Made by a program: the position numbers and the translations under genes. Of a DNA stretch of 64,000 bases, positions 26,975-34,685 are shown in pieces. The notes under the pieces were generated by a model. The model was given only the letters and a program-made list of their open reading frames with translations, did no database searches and had not been told where the DNA came from. This DNA is from RCIO01 sp040880025 (lineage in GTDB: Bacteria; Pseudomonadota; Alphaproteobacteria; Rhizobiales; Rhizobiaceae). The stretch lies in NCBI GenBank assembly GCA_040880025.1, contig JBBDJD010000021.1, positions 1 through 64,000 on the forward strand, given 5' to 3'. Numbering within the stretch: the stretch's first letter is position 1; every line of letters begins with the position of its first letter.

Positions 26975-26991
26975 TGAACGAAATCTGAACG
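26975..26991 (+). promoter_or_regulatory. Direct repeat TGAACG-N5-TGAACG upstream of first curlin gene
   Basis: Two perfect hexamers, 11 bp apart start to start (one helical turn), 105 bp before the curlin ATG. The element recurs as TGAACG-N5-TGAATG before the second curlin gene (28083). The spacing is typical of tandem response-regulator sites. No other structure is seen in 26906-27079. Confidence 0.5.
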
Positions 26992-27079
26992 GCCAATTCA
27001 GCTTCGGTTCCGTGCGCTGATTCTACCTCTCGCCCTGTCAACGCGGTCCAAACCGCAAACCACCAGAGGAGAGAGTAAA

Positions 27080-27511
27080 ATGACCCGCAAGTTCATCATC
27101 GCCACCGCCATCGCAGCAGTCATGGGCGCTTCCGTGCCCGCCATGGCCAACGACGTCTTCATCGAGCAGTACGGCTTCGGCAACGGCGCCGGCGGCGAAC
27201 AGGTTGGTATCGCCAACACGATCGGCGTCTACCAGGACGGCGTCTGGAACACGACGATCAGCAAGCAGTACGGCAACGGCAACACCGCCGCGACCGGCCA
27301 GGTCGGCTTCAACAACCATTCCGACACCTGGCAGCAGGGCAACGGCAACGCGGCCGGCGTCGGCCAGTTTGGCACCAACCACACGTCCATCCTGACCCAG
27401 GACGGCAACGGCAACATCGCCGCGGGCGTACAGGTCGGCGACGGCTGCAGCGCCAACGTCACCCAGGGTGGCAGCGGCAACGTCGCGGCGTTCGTCCAGG
27501 CCTGCCCGTAA
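27080..27511 (+). CDS. Curlin-repeat protein, functional amyloid subunit (CsgA-like)
   Basis: 143 residues. Signal peptide 1-23 (ends PAMA). From Gln30 the chain is an unbroken series of ten hexads Q-x-G-x-x-N (or close), each followed by five residues, an exact 11-residue period up to residue 134, then Q-A-C-P. Two such units make one 22-residue curlin beta-turn, so five full turns are present. The regular Gln/Asn ladder is the hallmark of curli subunits that polymerise outside the cell. No csgB/E/F/G genes lie in this window. Composition is Gly/Asn/Gln-rich with no charge clusters. Confidence 0.9.
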   Translation: MTRKFIIATAIAAVMGASVPAMANDVFIEQYGFGNGAGGEQVGIANTIGVYQDGVWNTTISKQYGNGNTAATGQVGFNNHSDTWQQGNGNAAGVGQFGTNHTSILTQDGNGNIAAGVQVGDGCSANVTQGGSGNVAAFVQACP

Positions 27512-27609
27512 GCAGACCGAACGCAACACGGACCATCCATTTGGTTCAACCGGTCAAGGGGGCCCGGCCCTCTTGGCCGGTTCCCGCGACCAGACAGGAG
27601 ATCGATGAC

Positions 27610-28005
27610 ATGTTCAACAACAGCAAGCTTCTCACCCGAGTCGCACCCGTCATGATCGGCGTTGCCGCTGCCGGAGCAGCCTATGCCGCCAGCAGCGGTG
27701 ACGACGATCAGACGCCCACCCGCTGCGAAATCAGGTCCAGCCAGCAGGGTTCCATGATTTCGCTCGACGGCGTTTTCTTCGCCGACGCTGCTGCCAGCGG
27801 CAGCTATCGCTTCCAGGTAGCCAGCGTCGGCGGCTCGGGCAACACCAACATCCGCCAGGGCGGCGGCTTTTCGGCCGGCGCCGGCGAGGTGGTTTCGCTC
27901 GGCAAGGTTATGCTCGGCGGCTACGGCGCCTCTTACGACGCCAGCCTCGAAGTCACGCTTGGCGGCGAGACCTTCAAGTGCAGCGAGCGCGTCGGCGCGA
28001 TCTGA
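27610..28005 (+). CDS. csgH: CsgH-like curli chaperone
   Basis: 131 residues. Signal peptide 1-26 (AAGAAYA). The mature part is a small beta domain with two cysteines (TRCEIRSS near the start, FKCSERV at the end) that could form a disulfide, and the segment GNTNIRQGGGFSAGAGE. This matches alphaproteobacterial CsgH, a CsgC relative that stops curlin from forming amyloid in the periplasm. It follows the first curlin gene by 98 bp and is closed by a terminator, so the two are likely co-transcribed. Confidence 0.82.
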   Translation: MFNNSKLLTRVAPVMIGVAAAGAAYAASSGDDDQTPTRCEIRSSQQGSMISLDGVFFADAAASGSYRFQVASVGGSGNTNIRQGGGFSAGAGEVVSLGKVMLGGYGASYDASLEVTLGGETFKCSERVGAI

Positions 28006-28029
28006 TCGCCGGCATTCGCGAAATGAAAA

Positions 28030-28056
28030 GGGCTCCGGTTCTCCGGGGCCCTTTTT
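28030..28056 (+). terminator. Rho-independent terminator after csgH
   Basis: GGGCTCCGG-TTCT-CCGGGGCCC (one wobble pair) followed by TTTTT, 24 bp after the csgH stop; separates it from the second curlin gene. Confidence 0.88.
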
Positions 28057-28082
28057 CGTTGCGGGAGACCCGGCGGTTTCGA

Positions 28083-28099
28083 TGAACGAAGACTGAATG
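28083..28099 (+). promoter_or_regulatory. Direct repeat TGAACG-N5-TGAATG upstream of second curlin gene
   Basis: Aligned with the element at 26975, 16 of 20 bases match, including both hexamers (one T for C). It lies 118 bp before the ATG and after the csgH terminator, so it probably belongs to a separate promoter for the second curlin gene. An inverted copy, CGTTCA, occurs at 28139-28144. Confidence 0.5.
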
Positions 28100-28200
28100 A
28101 CCGGTTCCAAATGGGTTCAGCGAGCCGCTGGCAAATTGCGTTCATCGGCTGAAACAAACCTTGGCCGCTTCAGAGAGAGCAAGATCCAGAGGAGAGAACA

Positions 28201-28602
28201 ATGACCCGCAAGACCCTTACCGCAGCCCTCGCCGCCATGATGATCAGCACGGCTTCCCTCACTGTCCCGGCCATGGCCGGCCAGGTTTCCATCAACCTCA
28301 CACCCGCCGACGCCGACCAGGAAAAGGCGATGCGCGTGGGCCTCGGCATGTACGCCCTGTTCAACGGCATCAAGAATGGCGGCATCACCCAGAACGGCAC
28401 CGGCAACTCGGCCGGCCTCGCCCAGAACGGCTCCGGCAATCTCGGCGTAGTCCATCAGGAAGGCGAAGGCCATAACGGCACGCTTCAGCAGAACGGCAAC
28501 AACAACGCCTGCGGCCTGTTTCAGTTCGGCAAGAACACCAACGGCCATGTCGAACAGAATGGCGATGGCGGCACCTGCGCCACGGTGCAGATCGGCTGGT
28601 AA
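28201..28602 (+). CDS. Second curlin-repeat protein, possible nucleator (CsgB-like)
   Basis: 133 residues. Signal peptide about 1-26 (ends PAMA). A 38-residue non-repetitive segment (VSINLTPADADQEKAMRVG...) precedes about six Q-x-G-x-x-N hexads at 11-residue spacing (QNGTGN, QNGSGN, QEGEGH, QNGNNN, QFGKNT, QNGDGG) and a terminal QIGW. The shorter, less regular repeat tract and the extra N-terminal region distinguish it from the first curlin protein and would fit a minor or nucleating subunit, but this cannot be settled from sequence. GAGGAGA precedes the ATG. Confidence 0.85.
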   Translation: MTRKTLTAALAAMMISTASLTVPAMAGQVSINLTPADADQEKAMRVGLGMYALFNGIKNGGITQNGTGNSAGLAQNGSGNLGVVHQEGEGHNGTLQQNGNNNACGLFQFGKNTNGHVEQNGDGGTCATVQIGW

Positions 28603-28605
28603 GGC

Positions 28606-29136
28606 CTAGGCGGTCGGGCGGCGTCGCCATCTGGCGGCGCCCTTCCAGATCAACAGAACCAGCAATGCAGTGTAGGCGACGGTCGAGGCCGTCGCCTTCG
28701 CTATTGACCAGCCGTTGGCGGTCCGAACCATCTCTTCGGTGAGGCCATCGGCGCCCGCGGTGAGCATCCCGGCGACCGTCAGGTTCTCAGACCAGTCGAA
28801 GATCGCCGTCAGGATGACGGGCGCGGCGACGACATAACGCCACCGTCCGAGCCGTCTCGGCAACAGTGCCGCAATGGCGAAGAACAGGGTTGCCGCCATC
28901 AGTCCGGGAAAGAACAGGTCGAGCCGGTGCTGCACGGTTTGATAGAATGCAGCGCCTTCGTCGCTCAACGCGGCGAGGAATGTCCGGGCGTCGTCGAACG
29001 AATAGCCCATGGGACGCATGTCGAACGGCGCCAGCCCGCCGGATTCCGCCGAGATATATGGCAGGCTCCACAGCACCATCGTCAGATAGATCGCGAGCGT
29101 TGCAGCCGCGAGCAGCCAGAAAAGACCGCGCTTCAT
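28606..29136 (-). CDS. Membrane protein of unknown function
   Basis: 176 residues with about four hydrophobic helices (7-29, 76-96, 103-122, 148-167). The stretch between helices 1 and 2 (FDMRPMGYSFDDARTFLAAL) is conserved-looking and probably faces the periplasm. I do not recognise a family by name; relatives may be small uncharacterised membrane proteins. It begins 10 bp after the hydantoinase B stop on the same strand, so it may be the last gene of that operon. Confidence 0.75.
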   Translation of the reverse strand: MKRGLFWLLAAATLAIYLTMVLWSLPYISAESGGLAPFDMRPMGYSFDDARTFLAALSDEGAAFYQTVQHRLDLFFPGLMAATLFFAIAALLPRRLGRWRYVVAAPVILTAIFDWSENLTVAGMLTAGADGLTEEMVRTANGWSIAKATASTVAYTALLVLLIWKGAARWRRRPTA

Positions 29137-29145
29137 CAACGTGCC

Positions 29146-30897
29146 CTAGCCTATTTGCCCTGCACCGCGCCGCGCTAGCGTCGACGGTTTGTCCACGGAC
29201 CCGTCCTTCTCCAGCACGACGCCGAAAAGCCGTTCCGCTTCTTCCTCACTGTAATATCCGAGCGCCACGTCTTGCGCCACGGCATTCGCATCGCGGGTGA
29301 ACGGGTCGCCATAGCCGCCGCCGCCCGGCGTGCCGACTTCCACCCGGTCGCCGGCCGCAAGCTGGATGTCCTGTTCCTTGGAGAGGTGTTCGGGGACATG
29401 CGCCACGCCGCCGCGCCACACCTTGACCGTGTTGACGCCGCCGTCGGCGCCGCCAAGCACGCCCTGCGGGCCGACGCGGCCGTGATCCATGACGAAGGAC
29501 GCGCGGGCTTCCCCCCTGAGGAGCTCCACCTCATAGGCGAGCCCGAACCCGCCGCGGTGTTTTCCCGCGCCGCCCGATCCCTCGCGCAGCGCGTAGCGTC
29601 GGTAAAGCACCGGGTAATTCTGCTCCATGATTTCCACCGGCGGCGATTTGGAAATGCCGATGGTCGAGCAGCCGTTTGTCAGCCCGTCATGATCGGAATT
29701 GCCGCCATAGCCGCCGCCCGAGATCTGGTAGAGGACGAAGTCGCGGCCGCGTTCGGGGTCGTGCCCGCCGAGGCCGAAATTGCCGCTGGAGCCGGCGGGT
29801 GCGGCTGTCACCTGGTCCGGAACGGCCTTCACCATCGCCGAGAACACCGCCTCGGCGATACGTTGCGAGACCTCCGCCGCGCAGCCGGATACCGGGCGCG
29901 GATATTTGGCGTACAGGAACGTGCCCTCGGGATCTTTCACGATCAGCGGCTCGAATGCGCCGGCTGATAGCGGCACGTCGGGAAAGATGTGGCGTATCGC
30001 GAGGTAGACCGACGACAGCGTGGTCGCCAGCACCGAATTCATCGGCCCCGCGCAGGGCGGGCTGGAGCCGGTGAAATCGAAGGTGAGCGTGTCGCCCTTC
30101 TTTTCGATGGCGAGCGCAATCCTGAGCGGCTCGTTCACCACACCGTCGGAATCGACGAAGGCCTCGCCCTCATAGACGCCGTCCGCGATCGCCGCGATCC
30201 GCGCCCGCATCTGCGTGGCGGCGCGGGTCCGCAGTTCGGCGATTGCAGCGCGCACGGTCTCGTCGCCATAGCGGTCGAGCAGGGCGGCCAGCCGGTCAGC
30301 GCCGACGTGCAGCGCGGCGGCTTGCGCCTTGATGTCGCCGATGCGCTGGTCGGCGACGCGGATATTGGACGTGATGATCGAATAGATTTCGGGGTCGAGC
30401 TCGCCCTTCTTGAACAGCTTCACCGGCGGCAGGCGCAGCCCTTCCTGCTCCACCGCGGTGGCTGAAGCGGAAAATCCGCCGGGGACCGCACCGCCGATAT
30501 CGGGCCAATGGCCGGTATTCGACAGCCAGCACCAGATATTGCCATCGCGCCAGAAGGGCATGGCGAAGCGCACATCCATCAGATGCGTTCCGCCCAGATA
30601 GGGGTCATTGACGATGTAGATGTCGCCCGGCTCGGGCGGCAGGCAGCGGCCGTCGGCGATCATCTCGATCAGGGTGCGGGTCGAATATTGCATGACGCCG
30701 ACGAACACCGGCAGCCCGCCCAGCCCCTGCGCGATCAGCGAGCCGTCCTCGGCCGAATAGATGCCGTCGGAGCGGTCGTTGGCCTCGGCGATGACCGGCG
30801 AGAAGGCGGCTCTGCTGAATGCCAGGTCCATCTCGTCGCAGACCTGGGCGAGCCCGGCCTCGATGACGGACAGGGTAATGGCGTCCATGGCGCTCAT
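29146..30897 (-). CDS. hyuB: Hydantoinase B / 5-oxoprolinase beta-type subunit
   Basis: 583 residues of the HyuB family (N-methylhydantoinase B, acetophenone carboxylase and oxoprolinase relatives). Signatures are NDPYLGGTHLMDV near residue 95, NTGHWPDIGGAVPGG near 125, FDFTGSSPP and the C-terminal GTPGGGGYGDPF. It forms a heteromer with HyuA, which supplies the ATPase part; substrates are cyclic amides (hydantoins, lactams) or ketones. ATGA overlap with hyuA. Confidence 0.93.
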   Translation of the reverse strand: MSAMDAITLSVIEAGLAQVCDEMDLAFSRAAFSPVIAEANDRSDGIYSAEDGSLIAQGLGGLPVFVGVMQYSTRTLIEMIADGRCLPPEPGDIYIVNDPYLGGTHLMDVRFAMPFWRDGNIWCWLSNTGHWPDIGGAVPGGFSASATAVEQEGLRLPPVKLFKKGELDPEIYSIITSNIRVADQRIGDIKAQAAALHVGADRLAALLDRYGDETVRAAIAELRTRAATQMRARIAAIADGVYEGEAFVDSDGVVNEPLRIALAIEKKGDTLTFDFTGSSPPCAGPMNSVLATTLSSVYLAIRHIFPDVPLSAGAFEPLIVKDPEGTFLYAKYPRPVSGCAAEVSQRIAEAVFSAMVKAVPDQVTAAPAGSSGNFGLGGHDPERGRDFVLYQISGGGYGGNSDHDGLTNGCSTIGISKSPPVEIMEQNYPVLYRRYALREGSGGAGKHRGGFGLAYEVELLRGEARASFVMDHGRVGPQGVLGGADGGVNTVKVWRGGVAHVPEHLSKEQDIQLAAGDRVEVGTPGGGGYGDPFTRDANAVAQDVALGYYSEEEAERLFGVVLEKDGSVDKPSTLARRGAGQIG

Positions 30898-32969
30898 GTC
30901 GCCCGGCTCCCGACTTCGATGAGAAGGTTGCCATCGGCGTCAGACGTCGCGCGGTCGCCCGGCTCCAACACGGTCGTTGCGTCGCGTTGTTCAAGAATGG
31001 CCGGGCCTTCGATTGTAACATCAAGCGGCAGCTTCTCGCGCGCATAGACCGGCGTGTCGAACCATTCGCCGCCGAACCAGACGGACCGTGTCTCGTTCAG
31101 GGCGCTGTCCAGCGTCGCGGCGCGCCCCGCGGCGTCGATGAGCATCGCCAGATCGATTGCGTCGCGCTCTCCGATCACCGACGTGTTGAGATTGACCAGA
31201 TTGGCGCGGATCTCGGGCAGCGCCACGCGGAACCGGGCGAAATAGGCCTCCTCGAACAGCGCCTGAAGGGAAGCGATGTCGATGTCGGCCGAGGGCAGCG
31301 GCACGTTGATGATGTGAGTCTGGCCGATGAACTGCATGTCGGCCGAATGCGCGAAACGCACCGTCTTCGGCTTCACCGCCTCCATGCCGATCAGCGACAG
31401 GCCTTCGACTCTCTGCTCCTCCAATATCTGTTTCACCGTCGCCTGTTCGACCGATGCGAGCGGGCGGTTGAGGGTGCGCACGAAATCGTGCCTGAGATCG
31501 GCCACGACGCATCCGAGCGCATTGGTGATGCCGGGCCGCGCCGGCACAAGAACCTTCGGGATGCCGAGTTCACGCGCCAGAGCCGACGCGTGCAGGGGGC
31601 CGGCGCCGCCAAAGGCGAACAAGGCGAAATCACGTGGGTCGAGCCCCCGCGCCAGCGAGACCATGCGCACCGCGCCGGCCATCTTGAGGTTCGCCATCCG
31701 CAGCACGGCGCCGGCGGCCTCGATGCCGTCCTTGCCGATGCGCGAGCCGATACGTTCGGCGAAAACAGCCTCCACGCTGTCGCGCGTGACCGGATTGTCG
31801 ACGCTGAGCAGTTTGGTCGGCGACAGCCGCCCGAGCACCAGGTTTGCGTCCGTGATCGTCGGCTCGGCGCCGCCGCGTCCGTAGCAGATCGGTCCGGGCA
31901 TCGCCCCCGCGCTTTCCGGCCCGACCCGCACCAGCCCGGCCTCGTCGATGCGTGCGATCGAGCCGCCACCGGCGCCGACCGTGTGCACGTCGACCATCGG
32001 CACATGGATCGGCATCGCGTATTCGATCTCGGTCTCGTTGGAGACCGCCGGCTTGGCATCGCGGATCAGCGCGACGTCGGTCGAGGTGCCGCCCATGTCG
32101 TAGCTGATCAGGTTGACGTGGCCGGCGCGCATGCCCGTATGCGCCGCTGCCATCACGCCGGAGGCCGGGCCGGACATCACCGTCTTGGCGGCCTCGCGGC
32201 TGACAAGCGCGGATGAGATCATGCCGCCATTGCCGTTCATCATCAGGAAGTCTCTGGCGTAGCCGCGCCCGGCAAGTTCGCCGCGCAGCCGCTCGACATA
32301 GCGTTTGAGGATCGGCTGAACCGCGGCGTTGACGGCGGCCGTCACGCCGCGCTCGAACTCGCGCGCCTCCGACAACAGCGAATGACCGGTGGTGATGTGC
32401 TCGTTCGGCCAGAGCCCGGCTGCAATCTCGGCCGCGCGCAGCTCATGCGCCGGGTTGGCATAGGCATGCAGGAAATGGATGACCAGCGTTTCGCAGCCGG
32501 AATCGAGCAGCGCGCTTACCGCGTTTCGCATCGCCGCCTCGTCGAGCGGCGTCAGCACGCGGCCGCGCGCATCCATGCGCTCCGGCACCTCGAGCCTCAG
32601 ATTACGCGGGATCAGCGGTGTGAACCTACCGGTCATGCCGTAGGGCTGCGGACGGGTGCGCCGGCCGAGCTCGATCACATCGCGAAACCCTGCGGTGGTG
32701 ATCATGCCGGTCTTCGCCAGCCGCCGTTCCAGCACGGCGTTGGTCGTGGTGGTTGTGCCGTGGACGATGAGGTCGATCTCGCCCACCGGCAGCCCGGCCT
32801 CGGTCAGCGCGGCGATCACGCCCGAGGCCTGGTTGTCGATCGTTGTGGGGGTCTTGGCGATCCTGACCGTGCCGGAGCGCGCGTCGACGAGTATCAGGTC
32901 GGTGAATGTCCCGCCGACATCGATGCCGGCAACGACATATTCCTCACCCGGCTCCGTATGCTCTCTCAT
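30894..32969 (-). CDS. hyuA: Hydantoinase A / 5-oxoprolinase alpha-type subunit
   Basis: 691 residues of the ASKHA-fold HyuA family. The N-terminal phosphate-binding motif GIDVGGTFTDLIL and the second SYDMGGTSTDVALI are intact, as are HGTTTTTNAVLERR and the C-terminal FAFGGAGPLHA. ATP-dependent opening of a cyclic amide is the usual role, e.g. of N-methylhydantoin or 5-oxoproline. ATG 32969 starts just before the first beta strand; longer upstream starts are possible. Its promoter region is shared with the ferredoxin-NADP reductase gene and contains operator site B. Confidence 0.93.
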   Translation of the reverse strand: MREHTEPGEEYVVAGIDVGGTFTDLILVDARSGTVRIAKTPTTIDNQASGVIAALTEAGLPVGEIDLIVHGTTTTTNAVLERRLAKTGMITTAGFRDVIELGRRTRPQPYGMTGRFTPLIPRNLRLEVPERMDARGRVLTPLDEAAMRNAVSALLDSGCETLVIHFLHAYANPAHELRAAEIAAGLWPNEHITTGHSLLSEAREFERGVTAAVNAAVQPILKRYVERLRGELAGRGYARDFLMMNGNGGMISSALVSREAAKTVMSGPASGVMAAAHTGMRAGHVNLISYDMGGTSTDVALIRDAKPAVSNETEIEYAMPIHVPMVDVHTVGAGGGSIARIDEAGLVRVGPESAGAMPGPICYGRGGAEPTITDANLVLGRLSPTKLLSVDNPVTRDSVEAVFAERIGSRIGKDGIEAAGAVLRMANLKMAGAVRMVSLARGLDPRDFALFAFGGAGPLHASALARELGIPKVLVPARPGITNALGCVVADLRHDFVRTLNRPLASVEQATVKQILEEQRVEGLSLIGMEAVKPKTVRFAHSADMQFIGQTHIINVPLPSADIDIASLQALFEEAYFARFRVALPEIRANLVNLNTSVIGERDAIDLAMLIDAAGRAATLDSALNETRSVWFGGEWFDTPVYAREKLPLDVTIEGPAILEQRDATTVLEPGDRATSDADGNLLIEVGSRAT

Positions 32970-33049
32970 CTCCGAAATCCGGAATTTCCGTCCTGATCCA
33001 AAGCCGAATTTGGAACGCTGCTCCACGCGTTCGCCTTGACGCAATATTC

Positions 33050-33067
33050 ATTTGTATACTAATAAAT
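33050..33067. promoter_or_regulatory. Operator site B between hyuA and ferredoxin-NADP reductase
   Basis: ATTTGTATACTAATAAAT, centred on GTATAC. Extended to 22 bp (33046-33067), 9 of 11 arm positions are symmetric, the best dyad of the three. It lies in the 194-bp region between two divergent starts (32969 and 33164), just after a TTGACG -35-like hexamer at 33036. Confidence 0.6.
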
Positions 33068-33163
33068 TTGACTGACAAGCCGCGCCGCCGGACGGGCGCA
33101 AGCCGCGTCGAAACGATCCCAGGCCGAGCCGATCCGCCTCCCAAAACCATCGGGGTTCGAGAC

Positions 33164-33991
33164 ATGAATACGGTTGCATCCGGCAATCTGGAAAATGCCA
33201 AACCTGTCGAATTTCCGATTCCGTCGGGCGTGTTCGCCGAGAAGGTCGTGTCGGTCGTGCATTATACCGACCGGCTGTTTTCGTTCCGCATCACGCGGCC
33301 GCAGAGTTTCCGATTCCGCTCCGGCGAATTCGTGATGATCGGCTTGCCGAATGCGGAGAAGCCGGTCTATCGAGCCTATTCGATCGCCAGCCCCGCCTGG
33401 GACGAGGAGATCGAGTTCTATTCGATCAAGGTGCCCGACGGCCCGCTCACCCAACACCTGCAGAAGATCCAGCCCGGCGACACGATCCTGATGCGGCAAA
33501 AACCGACCGGCACGCTGATCGTCGATGCGCTGACGCCTGCCAGGCGCGTCTACATGTTCGCCACCGGCACCGGCATCGCGCCGTTCGCCAGCCTGATCCG
33601 CGATCCCGAAACCTACGAGAAGTTCGACGAGATCATTCTCACCAACACCTGCCGCGACGTGGCCGAACTGCAATATGGCGACAATCTCGTGCGCGACATC
33701 GTCAACGACCCGTTGATCGGCGAGTTCACCGAGGGCCGGCTTCGCTATGTCGCGGCGTGCACCCGCGAGGACTACCCGGTGAGAGGCCGCGTGACGAGCC
33801 GCATCGAGGATGGCTCGCTGTTTCGCGATCTCGGCGCGGAGCCGCTCAACCGCGAAACCGACAGGGCCATGATCTGCGGTTCGATGGACATGCTCCGCGA
33901 CGTCAAGGCGCTGGTGGAAAAGGCCGGCCTCAAGGAAGGCTCGGTATCCGCGCCGGGCGACTTCGTCGTCGAGCGCGCCTTCGTCGGCTGA
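33164..33991 (+). CDS. fpr: Ferredoxin--NADP reductase
   Basis: 275 residues, FAD- and NADPH-binding. FAD motif RAYSIASPAWDE near 80, NADP-binding GTGIAPFASLIRDP near 140, and the C-terminal VVERAFVG typical of proteobacterial (subclass I/Fpr) reductases. It exchanges electrons between NADPH and ferredoxin or flavodoxin. ATG 33164 chosen; the frame is open far upstream. It could be housekeeping, but operator site B ahead of it suggests a link to the heterocycle regulon, where a low-potential donor for the reductase at 23475 is needed. Confidence 0.93.
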   Translation: MNTVASGNLENAKPVEFPIPSGVFAEKVVSVVHYTDRLFSFRITRPQSFRFRSGEFVMIGLPNAEKPVYRAYSIASPAWDEEIEFYSIKVPDGPLTQHLQKIQPGDTILMRQKPTGTLIVDALTPARRVYMFATGTGIAPFASLIRDPETYEKFDEIILTNTCRDVAELQYGDNLVRDIVNDPLIGEFTEGRLRYVAACTREDYPVRGRVTSRIEDGSLFRDLGAEPLNRETDRAMICGSMDMLRDVKALVEKAGLKEGSVSAPGDFVVERAFVG

Positions 33992-34026
33992 TTGGCGTTT
34001 CCGCCGGTCTGCGCTATCTTCGATCC

Positions 34027-34323
34027 ATGCAAAAACAGGAATTGATCGAGCGTCTCAAGGCCTTGCACCCGCAGCTTGCCGCTGAGGGTGTCGAGCATTT
34101 GTATCTGTACGGGTCCCGTGCGCGGCAGGACAATCGACCGGACAGCGACGTTGATCTGCTGGTCGATTTTGCGCCCACGTTGCAGCCATCGATCCTAAAT
34201 CTTATCGGTATCGAACACATAGTCGGTGACAATATTGGCCTGATGACACACGCGGCTGCTCGCAATGGGCTGAAGGACAAGTTTTACGCCCGCATAGCTG
34301 CTGATATCGTCGAAGTCTTCTGA
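34027..34323 (+). CDS. MNT-type minimal nucleotidyltransferase (antitoxin of MNT/HepT pair)
   Basis: 98 residues. Nucleotidyltransferase motif LYGSRARQDNRPDSDVDLLV (GS...DxD) at about 28-47 is complete. In characterised MNT/HepT modules this protein inactivates HepT by AMPylation. The next gene starts at its stop codon (TGATG overlap), the usual arrangement. GC content is visibly lower than in flanking genes, suggesting acquisition. Confidence 0.88.
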   Translation: MQKQELIERLKALHPQLAAEGVEHLYLYGSRARQDNRPDSDVDLLVDFAPTLQPSILNLIGIEHIVGDNIGLMTHAAARNGLKDKFYARIAADIVEVF

Positions 34324-34685
34324 TGGACTTCCGCGCCTCCGATCGGCTTGATCACATTTTGGACTCCATCACGCAGATCGAGGCGATGCTCGAGGGCAAG
34401 ACCTTTGAAGACGTCAGATCGGACCGTGTGCTGCGCGCTGCCTACGAAAGGTTCATCGAAATTATCAGTGAAGCTTCGCGCCATGTGCCCGATGCAATGA
34501 AGGCGGCCGCACCGGAGATTCCTTGGCGCAGGGTAGCCGATATCGGTAACCATCTCCGCCATGGCTACGATGATTTGAGTTTCGAGTATCTGTGGAATCT
34601 GTTTGCTGGGGGCTCGCTGAAAGAGCTGCGGACCGCAGCTGAGCGTCTTACGGGTAAAGACGGGGAGGCCTCTAAAACGCCTTGA
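34323..34685 (+). CDS. HepT-like (DUF86) putative ribonuclease toxin
   Basis: 120 residues, all helical. The active-site region reads IGNHLRHGYDDL: His-x-Tyr of the R-x4-6-H-x-Y motif is present, but the position usually taken by the first Arg is Gly, a variant common in DUF86 proteins. It may still act as an RNase, or this may be a non-canonical member. Coupled to the MNT gene; 3' end overlaps the convergent Lrp-type gene by 14 bp. Confidence 0.85.
   Translation: MDFRASDRLDHILDSITQIEAMLEGKTFEDVRSDRVLRAAYERFIEIISEASRHVPDAMKAAAPEIPWRRVADIGNHLRHGYDDLSFEYLWNLFAGGSLKELRTAAERLTGKDGEASKTP

Noticed and set aside
30987..32216. Plus-strand open frame of about 410 codons
   Set aside because: Antisense to hyuA, whose ASKHA motifs are intact.
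34323..34685. Prophage or IS remnant around the MNT/HepT pair
   Set aside because: No transposase, integrase, terminal repeats or target duplications are seen; only the composition is unusual.
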